The notes: a model not told the origin generated them from the letters alone. Shown: positions 1-9,128, numbered from the stretch's first letter. The stretch: 64,000 nt of DNA from Nitrospira sp. CG24E (GCA_002869895.2 NEWP02000008.1:1-64000); one strand, 5' to 3'. Numbers and translations: made by a program.

Positions 1-1131
1 GGCATCAATCCCTTGCGTGGGCAAAACAATGTGCAGGGGGCCTCGGATGTCGGCTGCCGCCCGACCTACTTCGCCGGCTACCAAAGTTTGGACGATCCGA
101 AGCTGGCGTCGCTGCATCAGACCATCACCGGTCGTCCATTGCCCGCCAGGCGCGGCATGAAAACCCCCGACATGTGGGAAGCGGCGATTGCCGGACGGCT
201 CAAGGGACTCTGGATCATCGGCTATGACGTCGCGCAGACCGACCCCAATTTGAAGAAAGTGCACGAGGCATTGAAACAGGTGGAGTTTCTGGTGGTGCAA
301 GATTTGTTTCTGAACGAGACCGCCAAGTTTGCGAAGCTGGTATTGCCCGGCGCATCCTTTCTCGAAAAGGACGGTACATTCACCAATCTTGAACGGCGTA
401 TCCAGCGGATCAGGAAAGTGGTGGAACCGCCGAATGGAATCCTTCCGGAGTGGCGGGTGGTCTGCGAAGTTTCAGCCCGGATGGGTTACCCCATGCCGTA
501 TCTGCATCCCTCGGAGATTATGGACGAAATTGCGGCGCTCACGCCGATGTTCTCTGGAGTGTCGTACGATCGGTTGGAATCGCATGCCGGTTTACAGTGG
601 CCGGTGCCGACTGTCAGGCACGAGGGCACAGGGCTGATGCATCAGGAGACCTTTCCGAAGGGAAAGGCGCGCTTTGTTGCTGTTGAGTACCTGCCGCCTG
701 GTGAATCCGCAAGCCAGGAGTATCCCTTTGTGCTGACCACGGGCCGCATCCTCCAACATTACAACTGCGGGGCCCAAACACGTCGGACGGACATTCTCGA
801 ATTGGTCGATACAGATGTGCTGGAGATGCATCCAGCCGATTTGGCGGGACTGCACCTGTGTGATGGTGAGATCGTTCGTGTCGTGAGTGCGCAAGGCGAA
901 GCCCTGCTTCCCGTCGTGCGGAGTGAGCGAGTCCTTCGGGGCCATCTCTTCACCAGCTTTCATTTTCCTGCTTCAACAGTGAATGCATTGCTCTCGTCGA
1001 GCGCGGATGAAAGTTCAAAGTGCCCGGAGTATAAGGTCTCTGCTGTGCGCGTGGAATCGATTCAACGGGACGAACTCGATCCGGAAGATGAAGCAGAACT
1101 GCGGCATATGCGGCACCAACTGATCACGTAG
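1..1131 (+). CDS. fdhA: Formate dehydrogenase catalytic (molybdopterin) subunit, C-terminal part, 5' truncated by window edge
   Basis: The frame is open from base 1, so the gene starts outside the window; 376 residues are visible. The first residues, GINPLRGQNNVQGASDVG, match the conserved segment of formate dehydrogenase alpha subunits before the last third of the catalytic core. Residues ~235-350 form the molybdopterin-dinucleotide-binding C-terminal domain (YPFVLTTGRILQHYNCGAQTRR, then a barrel containing SFHFPASTVN). The family oxidises formate to CO2 (or reduces CO2) using a Mo/W-bis-MGD cofactor and Fe-S clusters; the Fe-S part lies upstream. The formate/nitrite-type channel begins 30 bp downstream on the same strand, which supports formate as substrate. 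The active-site Cys/Sec is outside the window. Confidence 0.9.
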   Translation, partial: GINPLRGQNNVQGASDVGCRPTYFAGYQSLDDPKLASLHQTITGRPLPARRGMKTPDMWEAAIAGRLKGLWIIGYDVAQTDPNLKKVHEALKQVEFLVVQDLFLNETAKFAKLVLPGASFLEKDGTFTNLERRIQRIRKVVEPPNGILPEWRVVCEVSARMGYPMPYLHPSEIMDEIAALTPMFSGVSYDRLESHAGLQWPVPTVRHEGTGLMHQETFPKGKARFVAVEYLPPGESASQEYPFVLTTGRILQHYNCGAQTRRTDILELVDTDVLEMHPADLAGLHLCDGEIVRVVSAQGEALLPVVRSERVLRGHLFTSFHFPASTVNALLSSSADESSKCPEYKVSAVRVESIQRDELDPEDEAELRHMRHQLIT

Positions 1132-1133
1132 TG

Positions 1134-1160
1134 CCAGGCAAGGGGCAAGGGGCGAGAGGC
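1134..1160. repeat. G-rich short repeat (AGGGGCAAGGGGCGAG type), copy 1
   Basis: The spacer between the formate dehydrogenase and the transporter consists of the degenerate repeat CAAGGGGCAAGGGGCGAGAGG. It ends 2 bp before the ATG and so supplies the purine-rich region that would act as ribosome binding site. The same motif in both orientations recurs inside the lhr gene near 27026-27102. Confidence 0.55.
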
Positions 1161-1161
1161 C

Positions 1162-2067
1162 ATGGGAAACTTCACCAAAGACATTGGCGGAGATACTTTC
1201 GATTCTTTCGTGAAGCCTTTCCGCCTATCGCCTCACGCCTCTAGCCTAGAGCCGGAGGCGCAGCCGACTTTCGATGCCTACGCTCCTGCGCAGATCGCTC
1301 TGCGGGTGCGTGAAGCCGGCGAAACAAAAGCAACCATGCCGATATTGACCATGTTCGCCCTGGCTATCCTGGCTGGGGCCTTTATTGCGCTCGGCTCATT
1401 GTTCTTTACGATTACGATGACCACGGGAACCGCCGCTCAATCGCCGGCTTTTGGGTTGATGCGCGTGGCTGGCGGCCTCACGTTTAGTTTGGGGCTTATT
1501 CTGGTCGTAGTGGGAGGGGCGGAACTCTTTACCGGCAATAATCTGATTGCCATGGCCTGGGCGTCCGGTCGGGTGACGACATGGCAAGTCATGAGGAACT
1601 GGGGATGGGTCTATCTTGGCAATCTGGTTGGAGCGGTTGGAACGGCGCTCTTGGTATGGCTGGCCGGTGTGCAGACTATGAGCGAGGGCGCGGTCGGGGA
1701 GACAATGGTCCAGATCGCGCGCGGCAAGATCTCGCTCGATCCGGTCTCCGCGGTGGTCCGTGGCATCTTATGCAATGTGCTGGTCTGTCTGGCTGTGTGG
1801 TTGTGCATGGGCGCGCGGACTGTGACCGATAAGATTCTCGCCATCGTATTCCCGATCACAGCGTTCGTTGCCTGCGGGTTTGAACATTCGGTCGCCAATA
1901 TGTATTTTCTTCCAATCGGCGTGGCGCTTGCTGCAGGGACTTCGGCGCCACTCTCAGTCGCCGGCGCGTTCAGCAATCTTGCGCTGGTCACGCTCGGCAA
2001 TGTACTTGGTGGGACCGTCCTTGTTGCCTTGGTCTATTGGTCGGTATATTTGAGAAATTCGGAATAG
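1162..2067 (+). CDS. focA: Formate/nitrite transporter family channel (FocA/NirC type)
   Basis: 301-aa integral membrane protein of the FNT family, pentameric channels for formate, nitrite or related monovalent acids. The conserved start of the FNT core, FDAYAPAQIALRVREAGETKA, lies at ~residues 37-57. About six hydrophobic helices follow, with the FNT-typical GGAELFTGNN and GFEHSVANMYFLP segments. Position 30 bp after the formate dehydrogenase suggests formate uptake or export. The ~35 residues before the core are atypical for the family; their DNA (about 1207-1260) resembles the GTGAAGC-type repeat found elsewhere here, so the N-terminus may be extended by repeat DNA or the true start may be later. 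Formate versus nitrite specificity cannot be read from the sequence. Confidence 0.88.
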   Translation: MGNFTKDIGGDTFDSFVKPFRLSPHASSLEPEAQPTFDAYAPAQIALRVREAGETKATMPILTMFALAILAGAFIALGSLFFTITMTTGTAAQSPAFGLMRVAGGLTFSLGLILVVVGGAELFTGNNLIAMAWASGRVTTWQVMRNWGWVYLGNLVGAVGTALLVWLAGVQTMSEGAVGETMVQIARGKISLDPVSAVVRGILCNVLVCLAVWLCMGARTVTDKILAIVFPITAFVACGFEHSVANMYFLPIGVALAAGTSAPLSVAGAFSNLALVTLGNVLGGTVLVALVYWSVYLRNSE

Positions 2068-2239
2068 CAGGATGCTGAAAAAGACCCCCAGCTTCGTTCT
2101 CGGCTCATCGAAATCCTCAACGTACCCCTGAGGGTACGCCTCCGGTTTCGACTCGCCTGCGGCCTCGATTGGGAAAAGGCACGGCCCGGCGCGCCAGGGT
2201 AGGGCGGGTGAGAAATCTGGCCTGTTTGAGCATCCTGCA
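2067..2239 (+). repeat. Dispersed inverted-repeat element A, copy 1 (long variant)
   Basis: Starts GCAGGATGCTGAAAAAG and ends GAGCATCCTGC, giving near-perfect terminal inverted repeats. The centre has the GTACCC...GGGTACGCCTC hairpin typical of the family. This copy is ~173 bp, longer than the usual ~120 bp. It begins at the stop codon of the FNT gene and probably also serves as its 3' hairpin. Confidence 0.75.
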
Positions 2240-2329
2240 GGAGCGTCCGCCTATTGCGCCCCATGCACAGATCTTCAAAATTCTCGCATGCGGAGATAGC
2301 TTTCAGTATCCTGTCATGAAGAGGACTCC

Positions 2330-3689
2330 ATGGGTCGATCTTCCTGCAGCCCCTTAACCTTTCTCATCACTGGATTTAGCTGGCTCCTACTATCCTCCCT
2401 GATGGGATTGGCCATCTTTATCGGATTGGTCAATGGCACCCCGCTGCCCTCCTGGTTACGGTTGGTCCATGTCCATGGCCTTCTCATCGGTGGCATCCTG
2501 CAACTCATGGTCGGGGGGCTGCTTGCGTCTGGATCGCTCAATGGCCAGAGCGACCGAACTCCCTCGGGCTCCCATCTATGGCTGTTCGTAACCCTGAATG
2601 CCGCGACAGTCGGATTGCTCGTCGGGTTCGGATTCGGAAACATGCTGATCGTCGGTGCGGCTGGGATTGTCGTGATCGGATCAGTCATTTCCATCGCGAA
2701 ACGCGCCTGGCAGTACAAGCCACAGAGCCTTCCTCAATCGGCCGATCCTTCCTGGTTATACCGATTCTCCCTTATTGCGTTGCTCGGGGGCCTACTGGTT
2801 GGTGTCGCAATGGCCTTTCGACTGATGCCGGAATACTCTGCCCATGCGCGTCTTTTTCATCTCCATGCGATTCTGCTGGGTTTCATCACGATGGCGATGA
2901 TAGGCGCCACGCACCACTTCTTGCCGATCATCCTGAACACGACGCTCTACAGCCAACGACTTGCCAAATTCGTCATGGGATTACTCCCAACCGGTTTCAT
3001 CATCTTGATCGGCGGGTTTATCACCTCATCCCTCTATCTCGAACTTGCGATCGGCGGGCTGCTCATCCTCGGCATCATCCTCTATGCCTATAACCTCTTC
3101 CGTACCTGGGCAGCTTCAGGCCATCCTGGAAATGCCGCTTCCGACCACCTCTTCGTCGCAACATTTTTTCTGGTCCTTATGTATGGTCATGGGTGTGCTC
3201 GTCGGAACCAACTTTCTCCCACAACCTCCGGCACTGCCGTTTGGATCCTTACAGCTTGCAGCCTATACCCATATGGCCTTGATCGGGTTTATTCTACAGA
3301 CTGTCTTTGGAGCCCTCTCCTATGGCATGCCTGAAATGTTGGTCACCAATCGCGTCTCGATCAAGAAAAAGAAGGGACCCTATCGGAATCAACTGATAGC
3401 AATCATCGACCGGTGGCGGGCCATTCAACTGATTGGATTGAGTCTAGGGACGATGGGGTTCGGGCTACTCGCTGTCATGACCTGGAACGTCCCACTCGGT
3501 TCTCTCTCTCTTCAGATCGCGACCTGGATCACAGCCGGTCTGCTCCTGAGCAGCTTAACCCTCTTTTCTGCCAAACTCGCCTGGGTCTTGGGGATTCGTC
3601 CGTTGAATAGTCTTGCCCCCTCCGTGGTGCCAGAGGAAACCTTCCATCAACCTCTCAAGCGCGCGGTAGGCGAAATTCACCGGTTCTGA
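2330..3689 (+). pseudogene. Heme-copper oxidase subunit I-like polytopic membrane protein, frameshifted
   Basis: The first part (2330 to ~3180) and second part (~3182 to 3689) are in different frames and together make one ~12-helix protein of ~450 residues. Histidines sit in helix starts as in heme-copper oxidase subunit I/NnrS-like proteins: LVHVHGLLIGG, LFHLHAILLGF followed by ATHHFLP, and YTHMALIGF. The frame changes at TATGTATG (3178-3185). Removing one TATG restores ...FFLVLMVMGVLVGTNFLP, so a 4-bp tandem duplication is the likely cause. AGAGG six bases before ATG 2330 is the ribosome binding site. It could be an inactive gene, a slippage-switched gene, or a sequencing error. A role in NO or copper/heme handling is only inferred. 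Confidence 0.7.
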
Positions 3690-3863
3690 CCGCCCGTAGC
3701 TTTCCCCCTTCACCGAGTCAACGGTTTCGACTCCCGTCAGAATACCTAAACTACTGTCTTCTTTCGTAAAACTCCAAGGCCTATCGGCCAGCCTGTTTCT
3801 TGCTCTACCTATCGAGGTCTACCGTATGGCCTGCTTCCACGGGCCTCACTAGGAGGGGCATCC

Positions 3864-5105
3864 ATGAACGACCAGATTTCACAAATGGTTCCGGACCCCT
3901 GGCAGAGCCTCTTCCACCTCCTGACCATTCCGCTTGCCTGGATTCCTGACATGCAGCAGGCGTTAATCGGCTTCGTGTTGTCTCCAACAACTGGCTGGCT
4001 CGCCGGCATCTATTACTTCCTGTTGTTATTTCCAGCGCTCCTATGGATCGGCGCTGTCTGGTGCACGCACCTGACACTCTATACCCTGCCGTTCCGCTCA
4101 GGCCGGATTGAACTGCTCAAGACTCTGCTCCTTGCCTGGTGGGACATGGCGTTTTCCATTTGGATGTATTGGGTCGGGCTCGCCCGGTTCGTGATGGTCG
4201 TGTTCGGCTGGTTCTTCACGCTCGGCCGCCTGGCCCTCAAGCTTTTCGCCGAAACGATGAAGCAGCTTGTCATTCTCCCCTTCAAGATGACTGGTCAGAT
4301 GACGCAAAGTTATTTTCAGCCCGGTGTGCCCTGGATCGCCTTTCTCTTGCTGATCTTCTGGGGCCTGCTCGAAGCGACGATCTTCACCTACACACTCATG
4401 CCGACGATTACAGAGGTCTTGGCAGGCATTACGGGATCGGAGGCTTCGCTCATGACCGGCTCTATCCTGTATGTCTTTTTGTTCCTGCTCATCCTGGGCA
4501 GCTTCGCCTGTATTCAGGTCTTGGCCGATGCGATCAAGAACCATGAGTACCGCTATCTCGTGCAAATGCTGCTCGTCGAAGTCTTTGTCATGGTTTTTGA
4601 AGTGATGTTCCTCTACCGCGAACTCGTGGACGCGATCACGCCCTGGATCGCGCAGCAAACCGGCGAGCAGTTCAAGCTCGGTATCGGTTTCACGCTCTCT
4701 CTTGCAACCTTCAGCTGGGTCGGCGTCCGCGGCATGACCTGGTTCCTCTTCGGACAGTACGGCACACCCCCCTTGCGCTCGTTCATCTCGCGCCGCCCGA
4801 TGTATCAAGCGGCAACCGAAGACGAAACGAGCCGGCGAACTGCCACCGCGCCGGTGGTGTGGTGGCGCGCGCCATTGGACGACTTTAAGCGGGAAGTCGG
4901 ATGGCTGCACGAAAAGACCTCTGAACTGATGGAATACCTCATGCTCCCGGTGCTCCACGTCGTCGCAGCATTCCTGAACTTCGCCATGATCCTCGTGACC
5001 GGCAAGCCGGTCTTTATCATCCCCTTCAAGAGCCTGAAAGATGTCGTCGACGCGCGTGAACACTTGCCGGCTATCCGGTGGGAGACGAAGAAGGTCGCAT
5101 CATGA
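3864..5105 (+). CDS. Unknown polytopic membrane protein, 413 aa
   Basis: Not recognised as a named family. About seven to eight hydrophobic segments are spread over residues ~30-300 (for example WIAFLLLIFWGLLEATIFTY and SILYVFLFLLILGSFACI). A soluble charged stretch follows (~305-355), then a last hydrophobic segment near residue 365-385. A strong Shine-Dalgarno AGGAGGGG lies 7 bases before the ATG. Its TGA overlaps the ATG of the next gene (ATGA), so it is translationally coupled to a VWA-domain lipoprotein; the two probably act together at the cell envelope. Codon use looks like the neighbours and there is no sign of transfer. Confidence 0.7.
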   Translation: MNDQISQMVPDPWQSLFHLLTIPLAWIPDMQQALIGFVLSPTTGWLAGIYYFLLLFPALLWIGAVWCTHLTLYTLPFRSGRIELLKTLLLAWWDMAFSIWMYWVGLARFVMVVFGWFFTLGRLALKLFAETMKQLVILPFKMTGQMTQSYFQPGVPWIAFLLLIFWGLLEATIFTYTLMPTITEVLAGITGSEASLMTGSILYVFLFLLILGSFACIQVLADAIKNHEYRYLVQMLLVEVFVMVFEVMFLYRELVDAITPWIAQQTGEQFKLGIGFTLSLATFSWVGVRGMTWFLFGQYGTPPLRSFISRRPMYQAATEDETSRRTATAPVVWWRAPLDDFKREVGWLHEKTSELMEYLMLPVLHVVAAFLNFAMILVTGKPVFIIPFKSLKDVVDAREHLPAIRWETKKVAS

Positions 5106-5884
5106 ACCGGAAGCCAGTGGCGGCCATCCTGGGCGCTTTGGCCGGGATCGTTCTTCTGGGAACGCTGACGAGTTGCACCGGTGAACCGACCGAGCTGCGC
5201 AAACCAAAGTCCACCCTCTTTATCGGCGTGGATGCCAGCGGTTCATTCCGGAGTTCGGGCCATTATGAAAACGCCCTGTCGTTTTTAGCCCATTACATCT
5301 ATGGGCATATCAACGGACTCGGCGACCTGGAAAAACCACAGGCCATGTTTGTCGCGAGCATGGGTGGGAAACGCATGCGTGAGCCGAAAAGCTTTCATCC
5401 GATCCATGAATTCGAAGGAAAAGAGGTATCGCAAATCGAGGCCGAACTGAAAAAATGGTTTCCTCCTACCGACACCGTCACGGACTTCAATCCATTCTTT
5501 CATGAAGTTGCGCGGATCACAAAGGAACGAAACCTCGTCCTTATCCCGGTCAACGTCGTCATCATTACGGACGGAGTGCCTGATTCATCGGTCAGCGGCA
5601 TTAAAGCCGGCGCGCGAGAACTGTATGAGAAGATCGATCTGAAGCCGCTGGAATACCTCTCGCGCAACGTCACCCTGCGCCTGGCCTATGTCAGCCCAAA
5701 GGTCGGTGAACAATGGCGGACCCACGTACCCCGTCAGCGAGTCCGGCTCTGGACAGTCGACGCAGATGTGATGCAGGGCTGGAAAAACCAGATGCAGCCG
5801 GGAGCCGACATCCGTGAACAGGCCAAGTTCTGGCGCTGGTTGAGGGAAAACGTCGATTTCCGCATCCGGGCCAACAAGGGCTAG
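5102..5884 (+). CDS. VWA-domain lipoprotein
   Basis: 260 aa. The ATG at 5102 overlaps the stop of the upstream gene (ATGA) and gives a clean lipoprotein signal: MNRKPV, hydrophobic core, lipobox LTSC with Cys25. An earlier in-frame start would add residues before the signal peptide and is unlikely. Right after the membrane anchor is a von Willebrand factor A fold: TLFIGVDASGSF contains the DxSxS metal site (Asp44, Ser46, Ser48), and VVIITDGVPDSS carries the later Asp of the MIDAS. Such proteins bind ligands or partner proteins through a metal ion on the periplasmic side. The coupled membrane protein is the obvious partner. The exact function is unknown. Confidence 0.8.
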   Translation: MNRKPVAAILGALAGIVLLGTLTSCTGEPTELRKPKSTLFIGVDASGSFRSSGHYENALSFLAHYIYGHINGLGDLEKPQAMFVASMGGKRMREPKSFHPIHEFEGKEVSQIEAELKKWFPPTDTVTDFNPFFHEVARITKERNLVLIPVNVVIITDGVPDSSVSGIKAGARELYEKIDLKPLEYLSRNVTLRLAYVSPKVGEQWRTHVPRQRVRLWTVDADVMQGWKNQMQPGADIREQAKFWRWLRENVDFRIRANKG

Positions 5885-5931
5885 GAACCTGCCGCTCCCT
5901 CCTTCCGCCGAACTCTGCTACAATCCCCGCC

Positions 5932-6711
5932 GTGGAAGAACCGCTTGTCTTCAGCGATCCCCTTGGCCATCGCGTCTCGGCCATCCTGACGATTCCAGGC
6001 CAGAGCACAGACCGCATCGCAGTCCTCTGCCACGGGTTTCTCTCCGGCAAAAACAGCACGACGAACAAGACCTTGACCCGCATGCTGACGGAACGAGCTA
6101 TCGCTACATTTCGCTTCGATTTCTTCGGACAGGGCGAGAGTGATGGACCGTTCGAAGAACTCACGACAACCCTGGCCGTACAACAAACTGAAGCGGCACT
6201 GGATCTAGTGACCGCCAGGGGCTATGGAAGAATCGGGCTTGTCGGGTCAAGCTTTGGAGGACTCGTTGCCATCCTCGCTGCAGCCAAGCGCAGCAATATC
6301 GCCTGTCTGGCCCTCAAATGTCCTGTGGTGGACTTTGCGGAAGAACTTCTCTTAACGCTTGGGCCGGATGAGTTGGCACGGTGGAAAACCACGGATACGA
6401 TTCCGGACATCATAGGAGGGCAGGATCGAGTTCGTTTGCGGTATGAATTTTACGAAGACTCCCTCCGACAGATCGCCTATGGCCCGGCTGAACGAATCAC
6501 CATGCCCACCTTGATCGTCCAGGGTGAACAGGATGAATGTGTTCCCCTCCATCAAAGCAGGCGATTATGTGACGCGCTGGGAGGTCCGAAGAAGCTGGTT
6601 CTCCTCTCGGACGCGGACCACCAATTCACTCGCGGCGAAGACTTTCACCAAATGACCACAGCGATCAGCGATTGGCTCGTGACACATCTCCAGGAAAAGC
6701 GTGATTCGTGA
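5932..6711 (+). CDS. Alpha/beta hydrolase (serine esterase-type)
   Basis: 259 aa starting at GTG 5932; no ATG is available nearby. It has a compact alpha/beta-hydrolase fold with CHGF (oxyanion region, residues 33-36), the nucleophile elbow GSSFGG with Ser107, Asp201 in GEQDECVP and His230 in DADHQF, i.e. a complete catalytic triad. The sequence resembles the BAAT/dienelactone-hydrolase-like group of small cytosolic esterases. There is no signal peptide. It lies 47 bp after the VWA lipoprotein and may be co-transcribed with it. The substrate cannot be deduced. Confidence 0.82.
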   Translation: MEEPLVFSDPLGHRVSAILTIPGQSTDRIAVLCHGFLSGKNSTTNKTLTRMLTERAIATFRFDFFGQGESDGPFEELTTTLAVQQTEAALDLVTARGYGRIGLVGSSFGGLVAILAAAKRSNIACLALKCPVVDFAEELLLTLGPDELARWKTTDTIPDIIGGQDRVRLRYEFYEDSLRQIAYGPAERITMPTLIVQGEQDECVPLHQSRRLCDALGGPKKLVLLSDADHQFTRGEDFHQMTTAISDWLVTHLQEKRDS

Positions 6712-6890
6712 AGCGTATTTCGTTATTCGCGCAAGACTCGCGAGACATGCGAGACTGGCCGGGAGTGTCATCTTCGTGAGTCGCGCATGTCCAGCGTTTC
6801 TCGCTCACACTCGACAAACGACGAGTTAAGAACAACGCTCGAATACAGGTTGATCTACACCCAGCAGGTATGTAGCGACAGGCTCAATAG
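6712..6890. other. Intergenic spacer with remnants of the GTGAAGC heptad repeat
   Basis: After the hydrolase stop the sequence runs GTGATTCGTGAAGCGTATTTCG, a degenerate copy of the heptad repeat, followed by nondescript DNA without an open reading frame of coding character. Confidence 0.4.
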
Positions 6891-7012
6891 AATGCTCAAA
6901 ACGATCACCCAACGAGGCCGCAAACGAGTCAGAACCGGAGGCGTAGCCTCTCGGCTACGCTGAGGATTATGACGAGACGAGAACGAAGTTGGGGATCGTT
7001 TTCAGCATCCTG
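6891..7012 (-). repeat. Dispersed inverted-repeat element A, copy 2
   Basis: Reverse-oriented copy: it begins AATGCTCAAAACGATC and ends GATCGTTTTCAGCATCCTG. It contains the inner hairpin GGCGTAGCCTC/GGCTACGC and the GAGAACGAAGTTGG arm. It lies immediately beyond the 3' end of the leftward methyltransferase gene and thus separates two convergent genes. Confidence 0.75.
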
Positions 7013-7016
7013 ACGA

Positions 7017-7676
7017 TTAGTGGATGATGCCGCTGACAACCCAATGCCGATCATCCACCACATCGATAACCAATCGGCTCATATTCATCTCCGCCAATTG
7101 CGCCGCCACTTCATCTTCCGTGAACGAGGCCAGCAGGGAACGATAAAAATCCCGCCGCAAAATCTCCGGTTCCTCTGCCGCATAACGATCCACGATGGCC
7201 TGCGCCTCCTCCGGCGAGTCCGGTCTGAGCAGATCCATCACGAGCACGGGAGAATCTCGCTTCACCAGTTGCCGCAACCGATACCAAAACTGCAAGGGAT
7301 TGGGCACATGATGCAAGAGACTGTTGGAAACTGCGGCATCGACCGGTTCGACAAGCGAAACGGTCTGAAAATGTTCACAGTGGAAGGTAATCCGGTCTGC
7401 CAGGCCTGCCTGTTTCACCGCCTCGTCGGCCAGGCGAATCATTGGTCCCGATGCATCGACCGCGATGATGCGGCAGGCGGAAAGCGCCCGCGCGAGTCGG
7501 ATAGAAATATCGCCAGGGCCACAGCCCAAGTCGAGGACATGGCCCTCGGTGAACTCCGGAAAGTATTCGCGAAAGCGATCGACAAATCCCTGGTTCTCCT
7601 GTTCGAAATCCGCCCCTGCATAGGCAAGGGCCTGCTCAGGGTCATCCATCAGTTCAGGCTCAAGCGTGCGTTTCAT
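7017..7676 (-). CDS. Class I SAM-dependent methyltransferase
   Basis: 219 aa from ATG 7676 (an upstream in-frame TTG would add only eight residues). Motif I is VLDLGCGPGDIS and the acidic ribose-binding Asp is in IIAVDASGPMI. The HVPNP segment and hydrophobic VLVMDLLRPDS strand are typical of the ubiquinone/menaquinone-biosynthesis-like Methyltransf_11/25 group. The substrate is unknown. It ends four bases beyond repeat element A copy 2 and is the last of three leftward genes, separated by 31 bp from the MOSC gene. Confidence 0.8.
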   Translation of the reverse strand: MKRTLEPELMDDPEQALAYAGADFEQENQGFVDRFREYFPEFTEGHVLDLGCGPGDISIRLARALSACRIIAVDASGPMIRLADEAVKQAGLADRITFHCEHFQTVSLVEPVDAAVSNSLLHHVPNPLQFWYRLRQLVKRDSPVLVMDLLRPDSPEEAQAIVDRYAAEEPEILRRDFYRSLLASFTEDEVAAQLAEMNMSRLVIDVVDDRHWVVSGIIH

Positions 7677-7707
7677 GGGGCCACCAATCCTTAACCTCAA
7701 CCTTGGC

Positions 7708-8196
7708 CTAAACCTGCTTAATCGTCACCGCGTCTCCCGGTCTCACCATTCCCTCACGCAGCACCTTCGCATAGAGCCGACTCCACCCTGGATTCCTTTT
7801 CTGAGAAACACGCTTAAAGTCTCCGTCCCTGAACCAACGCGCGTTCTTCTCACAGGGAGTCGTATAACTCATGATCTCGACCTGGACCTCTGGCCCAACC
7901 TGTAATTTGTCTCCGGGCTTGAGCTTCTCCCAGTCAATACCGGCAATCGTCAGGTTCTCTCCGGAAGAACCGGCCTCGATCGGATGGCCTTCGTCCTGCA
8001 GCCGCTCAATCAGCTCTTGCGAGAACAGACAGACGGCCCGATCCGGCCCCCCATGGAATTTGAGATTTTGTTGCCGGTCGCCAGCGACACCGGCTGTCGC
8101 AATAAGGGCCTCCAGCACCGGACGTTTCGGCACCCCGCCATCCGACACGTTGATCTGGTACAGATGGGGATAGGGCGGTCTTCCAGTTTCGTTCAC
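7708..8196 (-). CDS. MOSC-domain protein
   Basis: 162 aa, almost entirely one MOSC (molybdenum cofactor sulfurase C-terminal) domain: GVAGDRQQNLKFHGGPDRAV, GSSGENLTI, and the conserved Cys in YTTPCEKNARWF, the residue thought to carry or transfer sulfur in this superfamily (YiiM-like). Its GTG start overlaps the prmA stop (GTGA), so it is translationally coupled. It may handle molybdenum-cofactor sulfur chemistry or detoxify N-hydroxylated compounds as YiiM proteins do; the choice is open. Confidence 0.85.
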   Translation of the reverse strand: MNETGRPPYPHLYQINVSDGGVPKRPVLEALIATAGVAGDRQQNLKFHGGPDRAVCLFSQELIERLQDEGHPIEAGSSGENLTIAGIDWEKLKPGDKLQVGPEVQVEIMSYTTPCEKNARWFRDGDFKRVSQKRNPGWSRLYAKVLREGMVRPGDAVTIKQV

Positions 8197-9080
8197 TTGT
8201 CCACTCCTTTGCAGGATTCGGCCATCAGCAAATCCAACGCCACCCAGCCCTCCTGTTCACACCGTTGAACCAGCAGGGCGCCGACCTTGGAGAACGCTTC
8301 GGCTATCTCCCGCTCTTGTTCGAGCAACATACCTGATAGCAAGAGCCGCGCACCCTGGCTCACGTATCGGGCCAATTCATCGCACAGTAGCAACAAGGCC
8401 TGACGATCGAGGTTGGCAAGAACCAGATCCGGTCGTAACGTTCCTTGCCGATCTATTTCAGCCAGCGTTCCGCACCGGAATTCGAGCTGGTTTCCAAACC
8501 CGTTCTCCGTGGCATAGTCCCGCGCACAATCGACCGCAACAGGGTCGCATTCTACTCCAAGAGCCGAGGCAGCCCCAAGCCGTAGCGCGACCATCGCCAG
8601 AATGCCGCTCCCAGCCCCAACATCCAATACACACTCGCCACCGTGAACGAGATCCTCAAGCCGCTCCAGTAACATCCGAGTCGTCGCGTGATGACCAGTG
8701 CCAAACGCCTGTTTCGGATCGAGCACAATCTCAATGTCCTGCGCCTGGAGCGCGACCGGTTCCCAACTCGGCCTGATCACAATCCGCCGACCGATCCGAA
8801 TCGGTCTGACCGACTGAGCCCATTGCCGATTCCAATCCTGATCGGGCAATTCCTCAATACGAATATCGCGCTCGCTCGAAGCATCCGGATCGAGTCCCAA
8901 TAACGTTCTACCCAGTTGAGCCTGTGCCTCCAAACTCCACTGTCGTTTCGGCCAATAGAGGTGGACCACCCCGTTCTCTTCCCATCCGCCTTGGATCGCC
9001 TGATCGGACAGGCAACCCAGCAACTCTCCCGCGTCGACAGTGGTCCGAATCTGGACATCGATCCACCCCTCTGATGTCAT
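8193..9080 (-). CDS. prmA: Ribosomal protein L11 methyltransferase
   Basis: 295 aa from ATG 9080; a longer frame upstream would run into the promoter region of the divergent gene. The N-terminal L11-recognition domain (residues ~1-90) is followed by a class I methyltransferase domain with the PrmA signature DPKQAFGTGHHATTRM, motif I VLDVGAGSGILAM, and VLANLD (the family's N-(L/I)-x motif where the substrate amine binds). PrmA trimethylates lysines and the N-terminus of L11. It is divergent from the MutS-type gene with a 48-bp shared upstream region. Confidence 0.9.
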   Translation of the reverse strand: MTSEGWIDVQIRTTVDAGELLGCLSDQAIQGGWEENGVVHLYWPKRQWSLEAQAQLGRTLLGLDPDASSERDIRIEELPDQDWNRQWAQSVRPIRIGRRIVIRPSWEPVALQAQDIEIVLDPKQAFGTGHHATTRMLLERLEDLVHGGECVLDVGAGSGILAMVALRLGAASALGVECDPVAVDCARDYATENGFGNQLEFRCGTLAEIDRQGTLRPDLVLANLDRQALLLLCDELARYVSQGARLLLSGMLLEQEREIAEAFSKVGALLVQRCEQEGWVALDLLMAESCKGVDK

Positions 9081-9128
9081 AATAGACGAGAGTTGACGCC
9101 CTCTCCCCCTTCCAGTAAGGTCGGCGCA

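Noticed and set aside
4098-5063. 321-aa leftward ORF
   Set aside because: Highly charged antisense shadow of the membrane-protein gene at 3864-5105.
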